From: Eubacteriales bacterium SKADARSKE-1
GTDB taxonomy: Bacteria; Bacillota; Clostridia; Oscillospirales; Acutalibacteraceae
DNA length: 64,000 nucleotides
Reading direction: 5' to 3'
Assembly (NCBI GenBank): GCA_030920305.1
Contig: JARLUB010000003.1
Coordinates: 1-64,000 of the forward strand
Shown piece after piece: positions 60,727-64,000 of the stretch (its first letter is position 1; every line of letters begins with the position of its first letter). A program made the translations under genes and the position numbers. Under the pieces are notes generated by a model, which made no database searches, had not been told where the DNA came from, and worked only from the letters and a program-made list of their open reading frames with translations.

Positions 60727-61743
60727 ATGAAAAAAACTTTAAGTTTTATTTTTGTGATATTGATTGCATTTACTATGCAACCTAGCCAGCGAGTATTTGC
60801 TGATGGAGAAGATGTTTGGCAAGACAGTGAGATCCGAAGCATTTATATTAGTGAAGGGGTAAGTTTTGAGGGTGCATTTAATATAGGGCAAGAAGCAAAA
60901 ACAGTTTTACCAAATGGTGAGTCTGAATATACTAAGAAAGCTAATATAAAAGGAGAATTTATTAAAAATCCTGGCAATGAAATTATTTTAAGTGAAAATT
61001 TAGATGTAACCTTTAAGTATAATAATGTTGAAGCTTGGATTGAGGATCCAAAAGTTGATATAGTAAAAAGTAATCATTCGGTTAGTGGACCTAAGTGGAA
61101 AGTTACAAGTAATGATGAGGTTTATGTTTCTCCTGGTCAATGTATAGTTTCAGAACAATTGGCCCTTAGTAGGAAGGCTCGTTGGTTTAATATAAGAAAG
61201 TCATGGGATAATGTAGGAAATTTTCATGCAGATGTAGTCTGTTCTGCTAATGGAGAAATAAAATTTAATACAGAATCATTAGGCAGGTCAATTAGTGGTA
61301 ATTTTATTTTAAAAAATGTGTCCGATGAAGAAAGGTTTTTGCAAGATGTCATGTCAAGGAAAACAAGTATAGTTGATGAGGTATGTGCTTTAAATCCAGA
61401 AGATCAAAACGATAAGGATAAATATAATTATGTAACTAGACGAATAGAAATTACCTATTTAGATCCTATGAAAAATCATATTGCTACAGCGCTAATTCAA
61501 GTAAATTTTAGATATAATACCAAAACAAAGGAAGTAGAATGCATAAGTACATCCCATAAAGAAGGTTCTGTAAGTAATAAAAATAGTATAGAAGTTTATT
61601 TGAGAACAGGGGATAAAACAAGAAATTATGGTGGAGCTTATGGTGAAATAAAAGTTAATTATAATAATATTGATATAGAAGAAGGTTTTACTGCAAGTTG
61701 TAATTATAATGGAAACATAACCAATCAGATAACAACAAAATAA
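60727..61743 (+). CDS. Exported beta-rich protein downstream of the phospholipase
   Basis: 338 residues, signal peptide cleaved near VFADG, then soluble and beta-rich with no membrane helix (repeated strands such as RSIYISEGVSFEGAFNIG, ITYLDPMKNHIATALIQV). No Cys motif except late ones. 52 bases after the phospholipase gene and before a shared terminator, so a likely functional partner. Family not recognised. Confidence 0.7.
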   Translation: MKKTLSFIFVILIAFTMQPSQRVFADGEDVWQDSEIRSIYISEGVSFEGAFNIGQEAKTVLPNGESEYTKKANIKGEFIKNPGNEIILSENLDVTFKYNNVEAWIEDPKVDIVKSNHSVSGPKWKVTSNDEVYVSPGQCIVSEQLALSRKARWFNIRKSWDNVGNFHADVVCSANGEIKFNTESLGRSISGNFILKNVSDEERFLQDVMSRKTSIVDEVCALNPEDQNDKDKYNYVTRRIEITYLDPMKNHIATALIQVNFRYNTKTKEVECISTSHKEGSVSNKNSIEVYLRTGDKTRNYGGAYGEIKVNYNNIDIEEGFTASCNYNGNITNQITTK

Positions 61744-61752
61744 TAAGTATTA

Positions 61753-61790
61753 AAAAAACAAAGCTCTAAAATGAAAGAGCTTTGTTTTTT
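61753..61790. terminator. Bidirectional terminator
   Basis: Perfect 15-bp stem (61753-61767 with 61776-61790) between convergent genes. Confidence 0.85.
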
Positions 61791-61814
61791 TATGTTAATA
61801 TAACTTAACTTTTA

Positions 61815-62885
61815 TCATTCCCTTTCTAGTTCTAAGTTAGCTTCTTTAAAATCATATTTTCTATAAAATTGTTTTGTTTCAGGAATTCTTATAACTTCAG
61901 ATTGATTTTTAGAAAGAAGTCTTGTAATGTCATATAAATCTATCCAAATTTCGTTAGTGCATTCTTTTTGCGATTCATCAAAAATAAGTTCCAGCCCAAC
62001 GTGAAGGTGACTTGTTTTTATGTTATTAATATTTTCACTAGAGCTGTATCCAGTTCTGCCAACATATCCAATAACGTCGCCAGCCTTTATAATTTTACCT
62101 TCACTTAAACATTCATGAAATGGCTTATCTTTTCTTAGGTGAGCATAATAATAATATCTTTTTTTGTCAAAACTCCGAATCCCAACTCGCCATCCTCCAT
62201 ATTGATTCCAACCCATAACCTCAACAATCCCAGATTCTATAGCAATAACAGGAGTGCCAGTGGCTGTCATCATATCATGGCCTAAATGTGGGCGAGAATA
62301 GCCGTAAGTTCTGCTAACTCCAAAATCAGAATAATGTTGATAAGGAAAAGTTTTGGCAATTGGGGAAAAAACTTTTAGCCCATATTTTTCTTCAAAAATA
62401 GTTTCATCATTTTCATCTTTTTTTTCAGTTTGTATTCTATAATTACCAATAAATTCACCCAAAACAGCGTTATAAACTTCATTAAAATAATTATAATACT
62501 TTAATTTTTCACTAAGTTCTTCTATGTTTTTTCCACTGTTTATTTCTGATACGACCTTATCCATGTCACAAGATGTGTAGTGCTTTTTAAAATCTCCACC
62601 GTATTTTGCTGCTAAATAAGAAAGAATATCTATCCAATTTATTTTTATTTCTTTTTCATGTGATGATATATCTATATTCATTGCTTTTTCTAAAGCTTCA
62701 TATGGAACATTAAATTCAGCATATTTTATATAACTTTCTTTATTTTCACCTTCATTCATAATAGTAAGCGCTTTACTTTTATGCCCAGAGATAGAAATAA
62801 TACCTATAATTCCTATTGATATAATTAATAAAAAAATAGCTACAAATTTTTTACCCAATATTTTAAATAGCACCATATCACCCAC
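61815..62885 (-). CDS. M23 family membrane-anchored peptidase
   Basis: 356 residues: one membrane helix (about 13-33), a helical middle part and a C-terminal LytM domain with zinc ligands in RPHLGHDMM (His, Asp) and SHLHVGLEL. FGVSRTYGYSRPHLGHDM resembles clostridial cell-wall endopeptidases whose genes lie near spo0A. Peptidoglycan cross-link cleavage outside the membrane. Confidence 0.88.
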   Translation of the reverse strand: MGDMVLFKILGKKFVAIFLLIISIGIIGIISISGHKSKALTIMNEGENKESYIKYAEFNVPYEALEKAMNIDISSHEKEIKINWIDILSYLAAKYGGDFKKHYTSCDMDKVVSEINSGKNIEELSEKLKYYNYFNEVYNAVLGEFIGNYRIQTEKKDENDETIFEEKYGLKVFSPIAKTFPYQHYSDFGVSRTYGYSRPHLGHDMMTATGTPVIAIESGIVEVMGWNQYGGWRVGIRSFDKKRYYYYAHLRKDKPFHECLSEGKIIKAGDVIGYVGRTGYSSSENINNIKTSHLHVGLELIFDESQKECTNEIWIDLYDITRLLSKNQSEVIRIPETKQFYRKYDFKEANLELERE

Positions 62886-63009
62886 TAGCCATTAAATTAA
62901 TTAAAAGTTTTTTATAAAATCAATTATGGCGAAAAAATTTCATTTTACTATTTAACATTTATATGTTTTTATTAGATGTTCTTATGCAAAACGTTTTAAA
63001 TAAAGAAAT

Positions 63010-63051
63010 AAAAAGTGAACTGCCACAAATTATATGGGCGGTTCACTTTTT
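63010..63051 (-). terminator. Terminator after the small exported gene
   Basis: 15-bp stem with one G-T pair (63010-63024 with 63037-63051); T-rich on the minus side. Confidence 0.7.
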
Positions 63052-63171
63052 ATTTCTAGTGCAATTACATGATATAGCTTAAAGCGTCTACGATTAAAAA
63101 GTCGGTTTCAATGCAAAAATCAATTCTACAAGTCCGATATAAACAGGTTGCTTAATTAATCTTAATAAGGT

Positions 63172-63525
63172 TTAAGCAACTATCCAGCGATTGAACATCG
63201 GTTTTAGCGCAGCATCTATTGCGGGTCTTAAAAAGGGTATAGAGTAACAAATCTTTAAAGTGTAATAGATAATTACGATTGATCCTAATGCTAAAAACTC
63301 TTGAAGACCTCTTGTAAAATTTTGCAGTTTCGTTTCTGGTTGAATTTGTTTATCTATTTTTTCAAAATATTTCTCTGTTGTGGACGCATCTATCTTTTGA
63401 TCAATAACTAGTTCTGCTTTCACTTCTTGGGTTTTAGGTTCTGAACCATCTGCAAAACAAGAGGTTGCACAAAAAAAACAAAGTGACAAGGCCAAAACTA
63501 AAGTGATTGATATTAATTTTTTCAC
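63172..63525 (-). CDS. Small exported membrane protein, unknown
   Basis: 117 residues, GTG start with aaggag upstream. Signal peptide cleaved near SCFADG, charged helical stretch, then one or two hydrophobic helices (about 73-105). Same layout as the protein at 12.5 kb. No family recognised. Confidence 0.6.
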   Translation of the reverse strand: MKKLISITLVLALSLCFFCATSCFADGSEPKTQEVKAELVIDQKIDASTTEKYFEKIDKQIQPETKLQNFTRGLQEFLALGSIVIIYYTLKICYSIPFLRPAIDAALKPMFNRWIVA

Positions 63526-63763
63526 AATAATATAAACTCCTTTTTATTTAAATTTAACAATATTATAACATAGTTAGATTCAAAGATAATTCTGATATAG
63601 AAATATGTACAAATTCTCTATATTGTTGTGGTACTTATCATTCTTAATGCAAAAAAATGTGTAAATTTACCATAGACAAGTGGACATAAAAGCAACCTTA
63701 AAAAGATATTTTATCCTTTGAGAAGGAAAACTCTGAACTCTAATGTAATTGCACTTTGCCACT

Positions 63764-63816
63764 AACTAAAAAGCTGAACCGGTCCATTTTTACTGGACCG
63801 GTTCAGCTTTTTAGTT
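63764..63816 (-). terminator. Terminator of spo0A
   Basis: A perfect 23-bp stem (63764-63786 with 63794-63816) and a 7-base loop, directly after the spo0A stop codon. Bidirectional. Confidence 0.85.
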
Positions 63817-63818
63817 AG

Positions 63819-64000
63819 TCAGCTTGCATTTTTTATTTGGAGTCGTAATTTATCTGATATCATGGCAATAAATTCACTGTTTGTTGGTTTTCCTCGGCTG
63901 TTGTGAATTGTATATCCAAAATATGAATTTAAAATATCAACGTCTCCACGGTCCCAAGCAACCTCAATAGCGTGTCTAATTGCTCTTTCTACTCTTGACG
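63819..64000 (-). CDS. spo0A: Spo0A C-terminal end (cut by window edge)
   Basis: The last 60 codons read [18 protein letters not shown], then a region ending [17 protein letters not shown], the DNA-binding sigma-A-contact domain of the sporulation master regulator Spo0A. The [10 protein letters not shown] motif is diagnostic. The receiver domain lies outside the window. Confidence 0.95.
   Translation of the reverse strand, partial: SRVERAIRHAIEVAWDRGDVDILNSYFGYTIHNSRGKPTNSEFIAMISDKLRLQIKNAS

Noticed and set aside
1..64000. CRISPR array
   Set aside because: Looked for because of the Card1-like gene; no regularly spaced direct repeats were seen.

Overview
The window reads as the chromosome of an endospore-forming, low-GC monoderm of the class Clostridia, most like Oscillospiraceae/Ruminococcaceae. 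Sporulation genes are spread along it (spoIIQ-like, spoVB-like, yabP, yabQ, the 3' end of spo0A), together with Firmicutes-type gene orders (yqzL-recO, ylxM-ffh-rpsP-khpA-rimM-trmD, prfA-tsaC-coaE) and a dockerin-bearing secreted protein. No close species can be named from sequence alone.

Layout. 1-2.6 kb: three tandem exported proteins of unknown function, each with a hydrophobic Gly/Ala-rich core. 2.7-6.25 kb: the regulatory and recombination end of a Tn916/Tn1549-like integrative element (two Xre regulators, small membrane protein, sigma-like protein, a structured non-coding block, xis, int) lying against the 3' end of a tRNA-Thr gene; no conjugation genes are present. 6.4-12.2 kb: a five-gene NHLM-type RiPP export operon (two ABC transporters, one with a C39 peptidase, a membrane-fusion protein, a STAS protein and a serine-kinase-like ATPase). 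12.5-21 kb: housekeeping genes (hlyIII-like, folD, typA with a hairpin-rich leader, slt, coaE, tsaC, prfA). 21.3-23.4 kb: two more exported hydrophobic proteins, one with a Pro-rich segment carrying PPxY, PSAP and YPxL motifs. 23.6-38.6 kb: DNA repair, SRP, ribosome maturation, HPr, uvrC, coaD, hpf and acpP. 38.8-45.7 kb: an orphan double-glycine peptide gene, an IS3 transposase relic, a SpoIIQ-like peptidase, phosphoglucomutase and unknown envelope proteins. 45.9-47.8 kb: tRNA-Ser and a RiPP precursor/radical-SAM cluster. 48.3-52.2 kb: Xre regulator and the spoVB-hup-rqcP-yabP-yabQ cluster. 52.2-59.4 kb: a Card1-like nuclease, a dockerin protein, a GH13 enzyme and glycogen phosphorylase. 59.9-64 kb: a zinc phospholipase C-like exported protein, an unknown exported partner, an M23 peptidase, another small exported membrane protein and spo0A.

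How it fits together. The NHLM exporter at 6.4-12.2 kb has no precursor beside it, whereas the NHLP-leader precursors and their radical-SAM enzyme at 46-47.8 kb have no exporter beside them. The two loci, and perhaps the 38.8-kb GG peptide, probably form one split secretion pathway. Phosphoglucomutase, GH13 and glycogen phosphorylase form a glycogen/maltodextrin set. A second theme is exported proteins with a Sec signal followed by hydrophobic hairpins at 0-2.5, 12.5, 21.3-23.4 and 63.2 kb, plus a phospholipase C-like protein. With the late-domain-like motifs this hints at contact with eukaryotic membranes, but that is inference. A third theme is three genes with strong Shine-Dalgarno sequences whose start position holds ATA, ACG or ATT.
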